Positions 48,043 to 59,715 are shown, counted from the first letter of the stretch. The stretch is 64,000 nucleotides of DNA from Chrysogorgia sp. JL179-B06 (GCA_035772405.1 JAYKKM010000002.1:629001-693000), one strand, 5' to 3'. A program made the numbers and translations. The notes: generated by a model not told the origin, from the letters alone.

Positions 48043-48215
48043 GATTACGCCATCGTGATACGCCATCAATTAGCCATGATACGCCATCAATTAGCCATGA
48101 TACGCCATCAATTAGCCATCCTACGCCATCAATTAGCCATCCTACGCCATCAATTAGCCATCATACGCCATCAATCAGCCATCCTACGCCATCAATTAGA
48201 CATCACGGCGCCATC
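48043..48215. repeat. 21-bp tandem repeat, about 8 units
   Basis: Unit ATACGCCATCAATTAGCCATG with small changes (CCTACG for GATACG). It keeps all frames open because 21 is a multiple of 3, giving an artefactual IRHQLAM repeat. It sits just left of the hairpin at 48284-48492. Confidence 0.93.
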
Positions 48216-48283
48216 ATACGCAGTAAGGAGAATTTCCGTGTAGATAAAAAAGATATTTGTACATTTTATTTGCTTTCTACGGG

Positions 48284-48492
48284 TTATTTTATAAAAGAAA
48301 TAGAAAACATTTTTATCCGTGTTCCCATACGTTATATAAACACTCGTGGAAGTTTGGGAGAACTCAAAATCGCGTGGAAACACTCGCCCTACGGGCTCGT
48401 GTTCCACTATGATTTCTCGTTCTCCCAAACTTCCACTCGTGTTTATATAACTGTATGTAAACACGGAAAATGTTTTCTATTTCTTAAATAAA
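48284..48492. mobile_element. Hairpin MITE, apex family member
   Basis: TTTTATAAAAGAAATAGAAA at the left and GTTTTCTATTTCTTAAATAA at the right enclose arms (CCGTGTT..ATATAAACACTCGTGGAAGT and complement). The apex AAACACTCGCCCTACGGGCTCGTGTTCC is at about 48378-48405. Confidence 0.85.
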
Positions 48493-48879
48493 AAAAACCA
48501 GAATTTCTATGATATCGCATTTCAACCTTTTTATGTGTTAATCTGCATTGCAATATTTATATTACGACAATATTGTAAATAGAAGCACAAACACCAAAAG
48601 CTTACGTTGCGAGGACATAAACGCAATTCAAAAATATGTAAAATATATGTGAATATTTGTATTAATAATTTTGGTAATATTTATTTACTTGCCATTTTTG
48701 CCGCAGACAAATGGATGTTTAGTTAATAAAAGCTGCTTTAATTATTCTGTTGTTAGTATTATTTAACAGGAAAGTACACTGCTAGCCATTTCTAATAAAC
48801 GCGTTAAATTAGTTGTGTGCTTGTTATCTGATTACAAGATTATGTTCGGACAATCATTTTCAAAAGTGTTGGAAGAATC

Positions 48880-50445
48880 GCTAGATTTATGACTAATTTC
48901 CCCCTTTTTGTGATTACCCCGAGCCCCTGTTTATCGCCACTCACCCGCTTATCGCCAATGTCAAAGAAAGTTTTTAAACGAAGAAATTCGAATGAAGAAC
49001 TCAAAAATCCATTCACTAAAGAAATAATCTACGAAAGCTCAATCGTCCTTGGCACTTCTTGTGTCTTCTCTAGATCTAATACATCTAAAACCCGTCTCTG
49101 ACCGTGAAAACGCCAACGAACGCCACAGCGCCATTTAGGAAAAGAAACTGTTCCGACTAACAAAAGATTCAATCAAAACAACTAACATTAAACCCGATGA
49201 AGTTATCTTCAATTATTCCAACCGTATTATTTCAGACGATGATAAAAGTATACTGGTTAAAGGACTCAATTTTTCTATCCCGCAAAAGAAGCTGAGGAAA
49301 TGCGATTTTCTTATACCTTTTGAATTACTTTATCGCAAAATTCAACACAAAGTTTCGTAAACTTTATCAACAGGTAGATGTCAAAAAGTATATCAACAGG
49401 TAGATGGCGTTGCCATGGGTTCTCCCCTGGTAAACCTTTGTTTTATCGTCGTTATGTTGACGACTGTTTTATCTTAATTCGTTCTTCCGATCACGTTCTT
49501 TCATTTCTTAATTACTTTAAGTCTAAGTGCATGCAAAAATAAAAGTTACTCATGTATTGGAGGTAAACAAATCCTTGTCTTTCCTAGACAAAAGCGTCAA
49601 TCGTTCCGGTGGTTGCTTTTCCACAAATGTTTACCGTAAACCTACTTTTACTGGTCTTTTGACGTCTTTTGATTCTTTTATTCCGTTTTCTTACAAAAGA
49701 GGTCTAATCTTTTCCTTACTTAACCGTTGCTTCAACATTTGTTCTACATATGCTATATTTAATGTTGAACTGGAAAAACTAAAACGCATCCTTATTAATA
49801 ATGGTTATCTAGAGAAATTTTTCGACAGCTGTGTTACTGCTTTTCTCGACAAAGTTTTCTCAAAATCACCTAAACCACCCACAGTTCCTAAACTCACTCT
49901 TTATTTCTCTCTACCGTTTACCGGACAACACTTCGTTCAAATCCGAACCCAACTCCGAAAACTTCTCTCATCTGCCTATCCTCAAATTGACATTAGATTT
50001 ATCGTTAGTCCTAAAGTTAGACTTTTTCACTTCTTTTCTTTTAAAGATAAAATTCCCTTACGTCTTACCCTGTAGGTCACATGTTGTATATAATTTTACG
50101 TGCGAAGCTGCAGAGCTTCTTACAACGGAGAAACAATCCGACATCTACATATACGTGTGTCTGACCACATGGGAATTTCACCTCTTACTGGGAATAGTAT
50201 AGCAACCCTCCTCTTATAAGTATCCTCTCTCATCATCGTGACACTGCAGGTCACCCTGTCTCTTTTAGTGATTTTAAGATTATTTCTAGTTGTACTTTCG
50301 AATCAGAACTTCTTTTGCACGAAACTCTTCTTATTCGCGATCTCAAACCTTTAAACGCAAATATTGGCACCGCACACTTTTGTAAGCTAATTCCTTCTTT
50401 GTCATTGTATACTAGTGTCGTCTCATCATGTAATATGTATTTTTT
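48880..50445 (+). pseudogene. PLE (fourth family) RT plus GIY-YIG, plus copy
   Basis: Plus strand: ILVKGLNFSIPQKKLRKCDF (N-terminal signature) near 49250; a large deletion removing motif A; YQQVDGVAMGSPL then FYRRYVDDCFILI (YVDD, near 49440); VNKSLSFLDKSVNRSGGCFS and VYRKPTFTGLLTSFDSFIPF (49550-49700); then CRSHVVYNFTC and a shifted GIY-YIG region (RHLHIRVSDHMGISPLTGNS, later LLLHETLLIRDLKPLNANIG with the conserved Glu) to about 50360. It is the most complete family 4 copy here but has several shifts and is dead. Confidence 0.87.
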
Positions 50446-50590
50446 TAGTTTCCTCTCTATTTGTTAATTATTAATAATTTATGACAACTTTGTAACTATA
50501 TATTTAGGCTTTTGCACGTATGTGATTATTATTCTCTGAAGATCTTGTGTTAACAACCAAACGTTAGAACTTTATTAAATATTATGATTT

Positions 50591-50628
<38 letters not shown>

Positions 50629-50660
50629 CGTTTCGTTGACAAACACAAGTGTTCTATATA
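50446..50660. other. PLE 3' flank with (TA)n
   Basis: AT-rich 3' region ending CTCTGAAGATCTTGTGTTAA then AACGTTAGAACTTTATT, which resembles a decayed PLE terminal hammerhead. (TA)n at 50596-50627. Confidence 0.5.
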
Positions 50661-50850
50661 GATAAAAGTTTCAATAAACAACAAAAAGAAACAACATTTG
50701 AAATAAGATGTAGTAAACCCACACGTAAAATCGTTTTATTGTAAGCTCTTCAGGTGCGTGCATAAGAGCTTACAACAAAGCGATTTTACGAGTGGTTTTA
50801 CTACATCTTATTTCAAATGTTGTTTCTTTTGGTTGTTTATTGAAACTTTT

Positions 50851-50853
<3 letters not shown>
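50661..50853. repeat. Near-perfect inverted repeat, about 90-bp arms
   Basis: GATAAAAGTTTCAATAAACA at 50661 is inverted at 50833-50853. Arms hold GAAACAACATTTGAAATAAG and GTAAGCTCTT around the loop CAGGTGCGTGCAT. Each arm contains a CTGAAGAGCTTACAA-like word like a PLE end. It lies between the PLE and the (CT)n/(TA)n tract. Confidence 0.88.
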
Positions 50854-51263
<410 letters not shown>

Positions 51264-51649
51264 TATAATCCTAATCCTAACCATAACCCCATACATTTGG
51301 TGATTGCGTGTCATTGTATTGAAACCGTCTGGTGGGGGAAGCTTGGCATATCAATAGCGCCCACACCCCATTGAATCGCGATGACGGTGGTCTATTACAA
51401 GAGCTTATTTGTATCTTATTAATTTATAACTACGTCATCATCGTAAATAACATCATCATCATGAATTTATTTCTCGTAAATCACAATATTCTCAATGCCC
51501 TTACAACTACAAAATTCAAGGAATTACAAAAAGTAGAATAAATCATTAAGATTAACTAAAAAGGAAATAGATAATATACAGTCGTGATAAATAAGCCTTA
51601 AGAATAAAAAGGTGATCTTTTGTAAAATGTCAACAGATGCAGAAAACCT

Positions 51650-51880
51650 AATTTCCCTGGTGCATTTAGTTTGATGTATTATGAAACAATGAAATTCAGA
51701 CAACAAAAGCTTGATAGTAGTTTTAAAGCTCTCAGATATAGTGTCCACAGAAAATGCATTGAGATTGGCAAATTATATTAATGGTAATTTTCTATTTACA
51801 AGTAAAATAACTAAGCACGCTCTGAAGGCTTCAAACAGTAAGCCGCCGAGGGTTTGTTGCGCACACGTATTTCTAGTAGC
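51650..51880 (+). repeat. Dispersed repeat R1, copy 3
   Basis: Same ordered words as 10385-10640: TTTAGTTTGATGT, ATTCAGACAA, AAAGCTCTCAGA, AGATTGGCAAAT, TTCAAACAGTAAGC, GTTTGTTGCG and CACACGTATTTCTAG. The TTTCTAG end is the same as in copy 1 at 2131. Confidence 0.6.
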
Positions 51881-53056
51881 TACTTTGAAATATATCCTGG
51901 GTAGAAGACGTATGATGTCGAGATTGAAATTTCATTCCCGAGTATTGTAAAGGTGATATGTGAGATTTCATTCCGGAATGAAAAATACGACATACTGTAT
52001 ATAGAAGACTGAAACGAACAACATGCACATGCATGCTTTTAACATTTATACTGATAGACGATTATTATTCATATGACCTTTTGGACAAGAATTGCGCCGA
52101 AGTCATATTGTCAATATAAATAGCCCTCTGTCTACGACGTTATAAATTTAAAGGTGAATTAAATACGTGTTTACTTGCAACCGCATCGATTATTGTTGCT
52201 AGTAATCATGCTTTCTCCCTTTTCTTTATGTTTAAATGTAAAAGAACAGAAATCGTTGAAAGAAACATACCCGCTATAATGTTATTGATTGCCATCTTGA
52301 AATTTCAGATTTCGCGCGATTTTCGATCCTGGGATAAAATTCGTATGTAAACGCGGTTTGAATTCATGTTCAATGAGGAATGAAACTGAATCCGGATTCA
52401 TATAAACACCCCCTGAGACGCTCTAATCTTTGATATATTTGAGTTATTATGGAGAGTGAAGGTTACAAAATACATCATCTCATTGTTTTCAAGAGTTTTT
52501 TATAAGTGAGCCCCTTGTGCTGAGATTTCAGCCACCTAGTTTTCACTTGCGGCACAAGATTAATACAGAAACAAAGCATGACTTCTCCTCTAGGATTTGC
52601 GAAGACAAAAAACAACGAGAATTTTTCTTTGTTTTGTATTTTGTTCTTCTCTTGGTTTATGCTTAATAATTCAATTGAAGGAACAATGAAATTTACGGAT
52701 TTATCTGACACCTATACCACGTCGTGGTACATAAACGCCTCGTAACGAAAATCTGATTGCAACATTACTCCACTACGAATATCAGGTGATGCTTGATAAC
52801 TTCCTCTAGGCTCTAATTTTTGTATTCATGTTGAGGGAATATGCCATTATTTACTGATTCATCTGACATCTACTTTTTTATGACGTATTCCTACGTCATG
52901 AAACGCTTCCGAACGAGGAACCTGATTGGTTCGCTACGCTTCACGTCATCTACTACTGTTTGTTAATGTCAGAAGAAGGTTATAAATTCTGGAGTTTGAT
53001 TCGTTTCTTTGTTCGTGTGTTCAAGTATTCCAAAACAGCGTTTTCTCGAAATTACA
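51881..53056. other. Upstream region of the Tudor-like gene
   Basis: Non-coding. It contains a hairpin-like block near 52850-52960 (ATGACGTATTCCTACGTCAT; CCTGATTGGTTCGCTACG) of the CCAAT type. TTATAAATTC at about 52980-52989, some 75 bp before the ATG, could be a TATA element. Confidence 0.45.
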
Positions 53057-53144
53057 ATGATATCCTGTAAAGTAATTTTCCTCCATGGTGTGTTTCTACT
53101 GTCAGGTTTCATGTTAAGCAGATGTTCTAACACTGGATTCAGAG
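53057..53144 (+). CDS. Candidate exon 1 of the Tudor-like gene: signal-peptide-like
   Basis: The ATG at 53057 opens MISCKVIFLHGVFLLSGFML then SRCSNTGFR, a hydrophobic leader ending in a polar stretch. The coding part is 88 nt and ends after AGAG at a GTAGCT donor, i.e. phase 1. The next good Tudor exon (56818) and the one after (59716) also need a phase 1 partner, and the joint gives a Val codon. The phase match and the lack of another start support the link. A leader is unusual for a Tudor-domain protein; a membrane or secreted form, or an unrelated exon, is possible. The intron of 3.67 kb contains a LINE. Confidence 0.45.
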
Positions 53145-53344
53145 GTAGCTACCGTTTATTGTATCTATAGTATATATATATAACTGCAATAGGAGTCGAG
53201 TGGCGCATTTTAACGTGTTTTCCGTTGCTCCGCCAAATAGTTGATATTCGGTCATTATTACGCTAAATATTGCTGTGTTATATGATATTATTTTTACAAT
53301 ATGCCCCCAGAAAGAGATGGCAATTAAGATACCGTGAGACACGA

Positions 53345-53780
53345 GTGTTGAAATCGATATAGATGAGAACGCCGATAAGATATTAATTGACCGTCGTCTC
53401 CAGAATCAAATGTAACGATCAATGATCTTGTTATGAAGTATTCGAGGATGAGTAAAGCAGACCAGATGTGGTTAACGCAATTATCACTTTAATGATTGCC
53501 AAATATGATGAAATGGTTGCAACTGTGCACAAGCTTCGCTCTGTGAGTGCGATACTGATCGACACAACCTTGGATAAACAAATAACTTGAAAATGTAAAA
53601 CAATATCTAAGAAGAGATCTGCTAGAAATCTATCGTGTACCACAATCAGGGAGTCGGACGAAGATACAACTAATGTTATCGTTAAACAAGTCGTTCAACT
53701 AGTGGACGCCGAAATGGAGCTCAACGAGACGGACATTCCTATTTCGACTGACATACGAGACTCGCAATCTATAGTGTAAA
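53345..53780 (+). pseudogene. Possible decayed coding sequence in intron 1
   Basis: Scattered codon-like stretches (VEIDIDENADKILIDRR; NAIITLMIAKYDEMVATVHK; SDEDTTNVIVKQVVQLVDAE) lie in one strand with stops between. No family is recognised. It may be chance or a relic of a repeat. Confidence 0.25.
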
Positions 53781-53821
53781 GTAAACACTCCGTTGGTGCA
53801 TAATAGTCTATGCTGTTTGCA

Positions 53822-53876
53822 TGTTCATAATCACGCTGTTCACTTGCAGGCAAATATTTAAGAATATTTTACTAGC
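53822..53876 (+). repeat. 55-bp block repeated at 60694-60750
   Basis: GTTCATAATCACGCTGTTCA CTTGCAGG followed by AATATTTAAGAATATTTTACT occurs in intron 1 and again after exon 4. It contains a good acceptor-like TTCACTTGCAG. The following 100 bp is weakly similar too. It marks an old duplication around the gene. Confidence 0.8.
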
Positions 53877-54479
53877 ATGCTCTCTAATTACTAGGGCTAG
53901 TGTGGTTTCGGCTTCATTAGTATTATTAGTACTATTTCTGGGGTTCCACAAATCTGAAAAATTGCGTAATAATATTTCCCGTCAGGGTTTTGCGAGCCGT
54001 GAGGCATATTGAGGGTCAATAGCCGCTAGTTCTTTCTTTTCGACAGCTCTGCTTTTCGTCGAGTTGTTCGCTGACTCTGTTGCTAGATTTTAAACTAAAT
54101 TTAGAATTCCACCGGCCATGCTCGGTAGACCTATACAAAAATATGTCGAGCGATTTCAGGTAATGAGTCGCAGTTGAAAAAGTTTACCGAGACCTGCAAA
54201 CTCGCAAACCATTGCAAAGATTCTCTCCAAGATGAGACTTTGAGAGAGACACAGATAACAGATCAATCAAGAAGACGGAAGGACAGGGAAATATTATTAT
54301 GCTATGTTGACATTTATAAAACCGTAATAGTTATCAATATCATTATTCCAATTTAATCCAATTCTATATCAAAATGATCACTTGAATCTGGCGAATCGAA
54401 CGTTGTAGGTTTCATCTACTTAAAATGTGAAGATCAGATGTGAGAAAAATTAGAAAATATGAGAAAATATGAGAAAATG

Positions 54480-55125
54480 CGTAAGCGACTATAAAGTACT
54501 CTTCTTTAAAATCAAAAGACATGGCTTCAAGATCTGTTCGACGTTTATACCCGTTGATTTAATGCTTTTATGTCCATTAAACCGATGTAATTTCGTAACA
54601 GGTAGGTTTCGTATATCTTGCCGTTGATTGTTATATAAGTTTTGACACACGAAGACTTTCAATAGAAAAATAGCATTACTCAGGCTTTTCACTGACCCGT
54701 CGAGCGAAAAGTTAACCCTGGTAGACGCTGGTCCAGTGAACTCTATAAAGACTGGAACGCTAACTCCATTAACCAGGCCAGGCCGTATGATGGATGAAGG
54801 CAAAATTCCCACCATCGGGGCTAACATGTTGGTATAAAACACGCGTATTGACCGGTTGTAGTGTACGAAACAACCACTCGGCGACGTTGTTAGTGCACGA
54901 AACGGCAGTGGCCAGGAAATAATATGGCTGGCTGTTTCCCAGTTGCTTTTTAAAAGGGAAAAATGTAATACGTTGGTTGAGCTTTCTTTTCAAGAAGTTG
55001 AAACAAAAGGGATTATATGCACCGAAATTTGAAAAAATACAGGTTTCTCTTGATTTTCTTTGCTGTCTTTTGAACTTTTGAAGACTTTTATGACAATGGT
55101 TTATTAAGATAAACGTCAAAACACA
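54480..55125 (-). other. Unrecognised minus-strand open frames
   Basis: Two frames (54489-54842 and 54769-55119) overlap and would join near 54780-54840. They read like one decayed protein (HTAWPG / GLVNGVSVPVFIEFTGPAS). Part of this (CTCTATAAAGACTGGAA) recurs inverted near 55650. No known domain is visible. It may be repeat sequence. Confidence 0.25.
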
Positions 55126-55717
55126 ATTTAAGTTTACTTTTTGTGTGTGTTACTGCTAAATCCAATATTTTACGACACGATAAATGACTCAGTACCTCCA
55201 GTAACTACCTCACTTTATTTAAAACACATTTTCTCTTAGTTTTTAGCAACAGAAATTTGACAGTGCTCTTCTGTTAATGTTCCTCTAAAATGTCTTTCAG
55301 TTTGAAAATGTGTCTATGTGGATCTCGATATTTTTCCTCAAATTATTCTTGATCAAAATTAAAGAAGTTGTGACCTTGCATTATTTACATTTGTTTGTGG
55401 GTTAATCTTTCCTATATTTATTGCTATTACTGGCTATTTCACCATTGAAATGATATACTGTGAACTAGTAATAAATAAACTTGAAATAGTGTGATATTAT
55501 TTTATTTTTTTGCCTTAATGTTGTTTTTTACAACCTATATTTCATCAAATTTAATTTCTTTATCAGACGATCAACTAAAAAAGGACTAGTCCATACCTAC
55601 ATGTCAGCCTCCATGATGGCTTCAAAATTCAACCCCGAGTTATCCTTCCAGTCTTTATAGAGTTCACTGCGCTGGTCAGATTTTTAATTAGCGTTGCTAT
55701 GTTAGTTTAGGGAGGGC
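55126..55717. other. AT-rich intronic sequence
   Basis: No feature recognised; part of intron 1. Confidence 0.4.
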
Positions 55718-56391
55718 TGACAAATGGTTTGTTGACGTTAGTCAAGATACAGTATGACAGGTCACCTCTTTGGCAATTTATTTCTAGCAGATTTTTAATT
55801 AAGCTTAATGCTATTAGTTTTGCTATTTTTAATTAGCATTGCTATGCAGATTTTTAATTAAGCTAGCAGATTTTTAATTATTTTATATTTATTTTATTTT
55901 GCAAGCTTTACTAAAAAGGTGGCAGGGATGTCCCTTGATATAAAATTAAATCAAACAGATACCATGGTTAACTTCTAAACTAAGACATATTAAACTAACA
56001 GCACATTTTAACAAGCAAACTAGATAGTGGACGACATGAGTGACATTTTACACAGACTAGTGTTTTAAATGTTTGCGGAATTTCTACATAGTATACGTGT
56101 TCGGTTGCATGTTGATAGTACTTTAACAATTCAGATTTGAATTGGCCTATAGAGAGATTAGGATATCGTAAATATGATGGCAATAAATTGAAAATACTTG
56201 GTGCCCTACAATAGAAGCTATTCTGGAAATTTAGAGTGTTTACTTTAGGAATATTTAAATTAATTGTATTTGTTTTAACTGTTCGCCTGGTTTCATTTGA
56301 AGCAAATAATGACTTGAAAACGTATACCAAGTCCAGGGAGGTATAGTATGACAAATGGTTTGTTGACGTTAGTCAAGATATGACAGGTCGC
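55718..56391 (-). mobile_element. LINE 3' fragment flanked by a long direct repeat
   Basis: Minus strand 56354-55995 encodes the LINE C-terminal tail: FYCRAPSIFNLLPSYLRYPN, then QFKSELLKYYQHATE and VCVKCHSCRPLSSL. A 3' region with GCAGATTTTTAATTA repeats follows to about 55770. Both sides carry TGACAAATGGTTTGTTGACG plus TTAGTCAAGATA and TGACAGGTC (55718-55764 and 56349-56391), best read as a target duplication of over 40 bp. It is 5'-truncated. Confidence 0.8.
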
Positions 56392-56817
56392 GCGTATTCG
56401 ATTATTTGAATATGTCGATTAACGTTATATCTGCAATTCTCCTAAAAAGCTTTACAAGTCTTCTTGCGACTTTGTCGCTGCGTTGGCGATGCAAAGTTTT
56501 CAAAAACTTATTGTAGCAATGAATCATGACGAAACTGACAAAGCTTAGTTTTCAGTATTTAATATATTAATAAAATAATCTGAAGATAGAACTATTTTTA
56601 CTCGACTATTTTTTGACAGAATCTGTGTCGTGGATTATTCGTGTGGATATGAGCTTGACAACCATCCATGTATCATCTGTCTACTCCAAGATCTCCCTTA
56701 CTCACTACAACAACGAGTTATTTAATTGAACCAATATGGCGTAGGGGAATTCCTGTGATTGCAGTATTTGGTACAGATTTCATATCATCATTCGAATTCT
56801 TTTATTTTTCATTCTAG
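56392..56817. other. Intron 1, right end
   Basis: AT-rich intronic sequence ending in a T-rich tract and CATTCTAG acceptor at 56817. Confidence 0.5.
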
Positions 56818-57155
56818 TTGGTGATCGTGTTATTGCTCGTTGGACCAACAACAAATACTACTCTGGTAAAGTGGAAGATAGCTCTTCTGGTAAATATGCA
56901 ATTTTGTTCGATGACGGTGACAAGATTATTCACAGCATATCGGACATATCGGCCGTTATTCGAGATGAATGCCCAAATGAAGTGAAAGCTGACTCGCATG
57001 TGATTAGCACGTGGAAAGGAGGTCATAAATATTACATTGGTTACGTCAAAGAAATCCGCTCAGTTGATGACAATGATGCTTTGATGACAATGATGAGGAT
57101 TTTTACAAGAAATGTGATTTGCGAATATTTCCAGAGCACGTTTCTCCCTATGAAG
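56818..57155 (+). CDS. Exon 2: two Tudor-like modules, frame broken by a 17-bp duplication
   Basis: The acceptor TTTTTCATTCTAG precedes the exon. It reads GDRVIARWTNNKYYSGKVED and KYAILFDDGDKIIHSI, then a second module ADSHVISTWKGGHKYYIGYV. The pattern (DRVIARW..YY.G.V / F.DGD) is that of Tudor-like folds that bind modified peptides or proteins. At 57064-57097 the 17-mer TTGATGACAATGATGCT/AG occurs twice in a row and moves the frame to a stop at 57162. With a single unit the exon would be 321 nt, phase 1-1, and end in an acidic stretch then PEHVSPYE and the donor GAAG|GTTAGT. So it is either a broken allele or copy, or a misassembly. Strongly similar to exon 3. Confidence 0.75.
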
Positions 57156-57290
57156 GTTAGTTAATTTTGTCACCATTTGCTTCGATAGTGTATGTTAAAG
57201 GTGAACTGTAATAAAATAAAATTAATATTTAAATCAAAGACCTTCAAGTCTTATGATTAGTAATATTAATAATTTGACGGTATCTTCTCT
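57156..57290. other. Intron start
   Basis: GTTAGT donor, AT-rich sequence, no other feature. Confidence 0.4.
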
Positions 57291-57760
57291 TGTACTCGAG
57301 AAATAATGTTTTCATTCTCGTGTTTGGCGAGAGGAAGCGCGTTTCAACACTCGGAAGCGTGTTTCATCAGTATTTCTCAAATTCATTATTAACCAATAAT
57401 AAAGGCCCATTTGATCACGAGATGGCATTTGGATATCCCGGTGAAACACCCTCACCTACAAAAGACTACAATATATTTTGCATCGCGCATGCGTAATTTA
57501 AGATATTTGATGAAAGTCACTGGTGATCTTCCTCAAATATCTTAATTACGCATGCAAATCATTATCAAACCCACTCCGGATTTCCCATGACTGCATAATA
57601 CCAAAAACACATTAAATCATTACCTATATATTCAATTATAGGTAACAGCGTTCGTACTCATTTGAGAAGTCATATGAACAACTGGAGCTCGAAAACATTT
57701 AACAAAAACACTAGCGTTACGCGCTCGTGTTTTCATATATTGTTTTCTCGTGTTTGGATA
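57290..57760. mobile_element. Hairpin element with shared apex and ATCC-type arms
   Basis: TTTTCATTCTCGTGTTTGG near the left and TTTTCTCGTGTTTGGATATC near 57742, with CATTTGGATATCCCGGTGAA in the middle, repeat in mixed orientation. The apex AAACACTAGCGTTACGCGCTCGTGTTT is at about 57706-57732. AAGATATTTGATGA / CCTCAAATATCTT arms lie at 57500-57545. Boundaries are unclear. Confidence 0.5.
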
Positions 57761-57862
57761 TCCCAGTGAAACAAAAGCTCAGGGGTAGGGATACACTCGC
57801 TCTCATTGTTCATATATTACATCCAAACAACACCGAACGTTTGTTCAAAACCGAGGCGAAGC

Positions 57863-58750
57863 TACCCTGGTCCCAGAGGTTCTACGCCCCCCCCCCCCCC
57901 CCCCCCGAAAACCGAAAGCAGCGAGAGAACTTCTGGTCGCACGGGCAAGCAATCTAACTTTCGTGTTGCGTTAATCTAATTAAGAATTAACCAATCAAAA
58001 ACATTTCGAAATTCGATATATAGGATGTAATTAGGGAGTGGTGGATTAGACATTTCACAAGTAAACAATTAACAATCCACAATAAATCTCTTCGATTCTG
58101 CGATTTTGGAAAATATAACCCTAACACTGGTCCCAGAGGTTCTACGCCAAACACAAAGGAATAGTTTCCATCGCAAATTCGTTGCTCTTCGATGGTATCC
58201 CCAGTCAGACTAGCAGCAGTGATTCCTTTAGCTAGTAACTGTCGAATGCGTGAATAAAGTAATTAATCAACTAAGGAGTTTAATTAATATACATACGACA
58301 ATAAGAATTGTATTTGAAACATACTGTAATCCTCGAATCGACAGTTCTCTACAAATGTCTGGCACGATCTGAAAAATTAATGATTTTCCATAGCCAGTTG
58401 GTAGAATTGCGAATACGTCCCGTCGATTTATGTATGCCAAAAGGGCCTCCTTCTGCGATGCGGTAAGGGATTAAATTTCAGGAAAACGTCTCGGAAGAAC
58501 GACCGATAAAATGTTATCCAAAAGCGCTTTGTCGATATTCTTATTTTATCCTGCTTTGAGTCTTTGACAAAGAATCTTGAGACAATATTATTTTCACGCT
58601 TCTCCACACGGGTGATTCGTTATTTTATCCAACCCCCCGATTCGGTTATTGAGCCAATCAGAAATGGCTAAGAGGTTTTCTCGCCGCTTTCGGTTTTCGG
58701 GGAGGGGAGGGGGTATTCGGGCGGCGGCGTAGAACCTCTGGGACCAGTGT
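57863..58750. mobile_element. TIR element holding a decayed RecQ-like helicase
   Basis: ACACTGGTCCCAGAGGTTCT starts inverted ends at 58124-58148 and 58726-58750. A third, direct copy at 57863-57888 followed by an 18-C run and CCGAAAACCGAAAGC matches the right end more fully (about 90 bp), so an older, larger element of about 890 bp is likely. GCGAAGCT flanks both outer sides. The interior holds the helicase remnant. Confidence 0.7.
58150..58545 (-). pseudogene. RecQ-like DNA helicase fragment
   Basis: Minus-strand text reads ALLDNILSVVLPRRFPEI, a stop, then SLTASQKEALLAYINRRDVF, AILPTGYGKSLIFQIVPDIC (Walker A TGYGKS, motif I of SF2 helicases), a shifted stretch (SRIRQLLAKGITAASLTGDT) and EEQRICDGNYSFVFG at the TIR edge. 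This is the first part of a RecQ-type ATP-dependent helicase. Motif II (DEAH) and the rest are missing. It is cut exactly where the TIR begins, so the fragment was part of the element. Dead copy. Confidence 0.75.
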
Positions 58751-59715
58751 AAAGCGAAGCTGAAGATTTTCAACAAACTTCGAGGTGTTTGGATATCCTG
58801 ATGAAACACAATTCCGAGTGCTTCATATTACATTTCAAAAAATCAGTATTTTAAGAGAAAATCGAGATGAATTCATGTAATTTCTTCCTCCGATATCCAA
58901 ACCACCGTCTCGGTGCTGATTTCCTTTGTTTTTTGCTCATGAATTATTAATGAGTTTGAGATAGATTTAGGAAAGAGAAGGCGCACTTCAAGAGGACGTC
59001 AGTTTGACCGAGGATAACTGGTTCGAGAACGCCGTCATTGTTGTGGAAAACAACAGATTTAATAGACAAGGAAAAAACAACAACGGAGTCATGTGTTTGG
59101 TGCTTATGGCAATATGCATAAGATTTTATTAACTGAGACTATTCGAGAAAACATCTGAAAAGTACTCTTGAATACAAAGTCTCTTCCAACGTTTTTCATA
59201 TTGGAGGTTGAACTTTCATGTCAGTGTTTTCTTTGACTTCATAACAACTTATGAAGTGGCCGGATATGTGTAGTTTATTCGATTTTCTGGATAAATCATT
59301 TCCGTTTTCGAAATTTATCTATTTTTGTGTTTCTGGCTGCCGCCATTTTAGGGTTTTCTCGACGGCTTATAGTTGATGTACAGCGGCAGTTTCCCTTTCA
59401 ATTTCAACGTCATGGAATTCCACTATCAACAATCAAATTTTTATAGCGAAATAGAACCACGATGCCCACGAGTAGTAAACAGTTCATCAACCGCGACAGG
59501 CCTATATATGCAGGGAGGCCGAAAGGCAACTTCCGGTTTCAGGGCTAAAAATGACGTCGAAATAAACAAACCCCGGCTGCGGTGACGATTATTAGGAGAG
59601 CGTTGAACGTCGTACGCAATTATCATTAATTATTCCTTCTATTTTTCCTCATGTTTTTCATAATATTCTTGAATATCAATGCTATTCCTTATATTTCCTT
59701 TATTCTTAATCATAG
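58751..59715. other. Intron 2, right part
   Basis: Non-coding, with a few CCAAT and hairpin-like pieces near 58790 and 58880. Ends AATCATAG at the acceptor of exon 3. Confidence 0.45.

Noticed and set aside
48043..48215. Possible CRISPR-like array
   Set aside because: Units are contiguous 21-bp repeats without spacers, in a eukaryotic context.
48000..48491. A 163-codon plus-strand frame
   Set aside because: It is made of the 21-bp tandem repeat followed by the hairpin MITE; the repeat length keeps all frames open.
58238..58326. An intron inside the RecQ fragment (GTATGT...ACAG)
   Set aside because: The region between still reads as helicase in shifted frames (SRIRQLLAKG), and the splice phases would not match, so it is decayed coding sequence.
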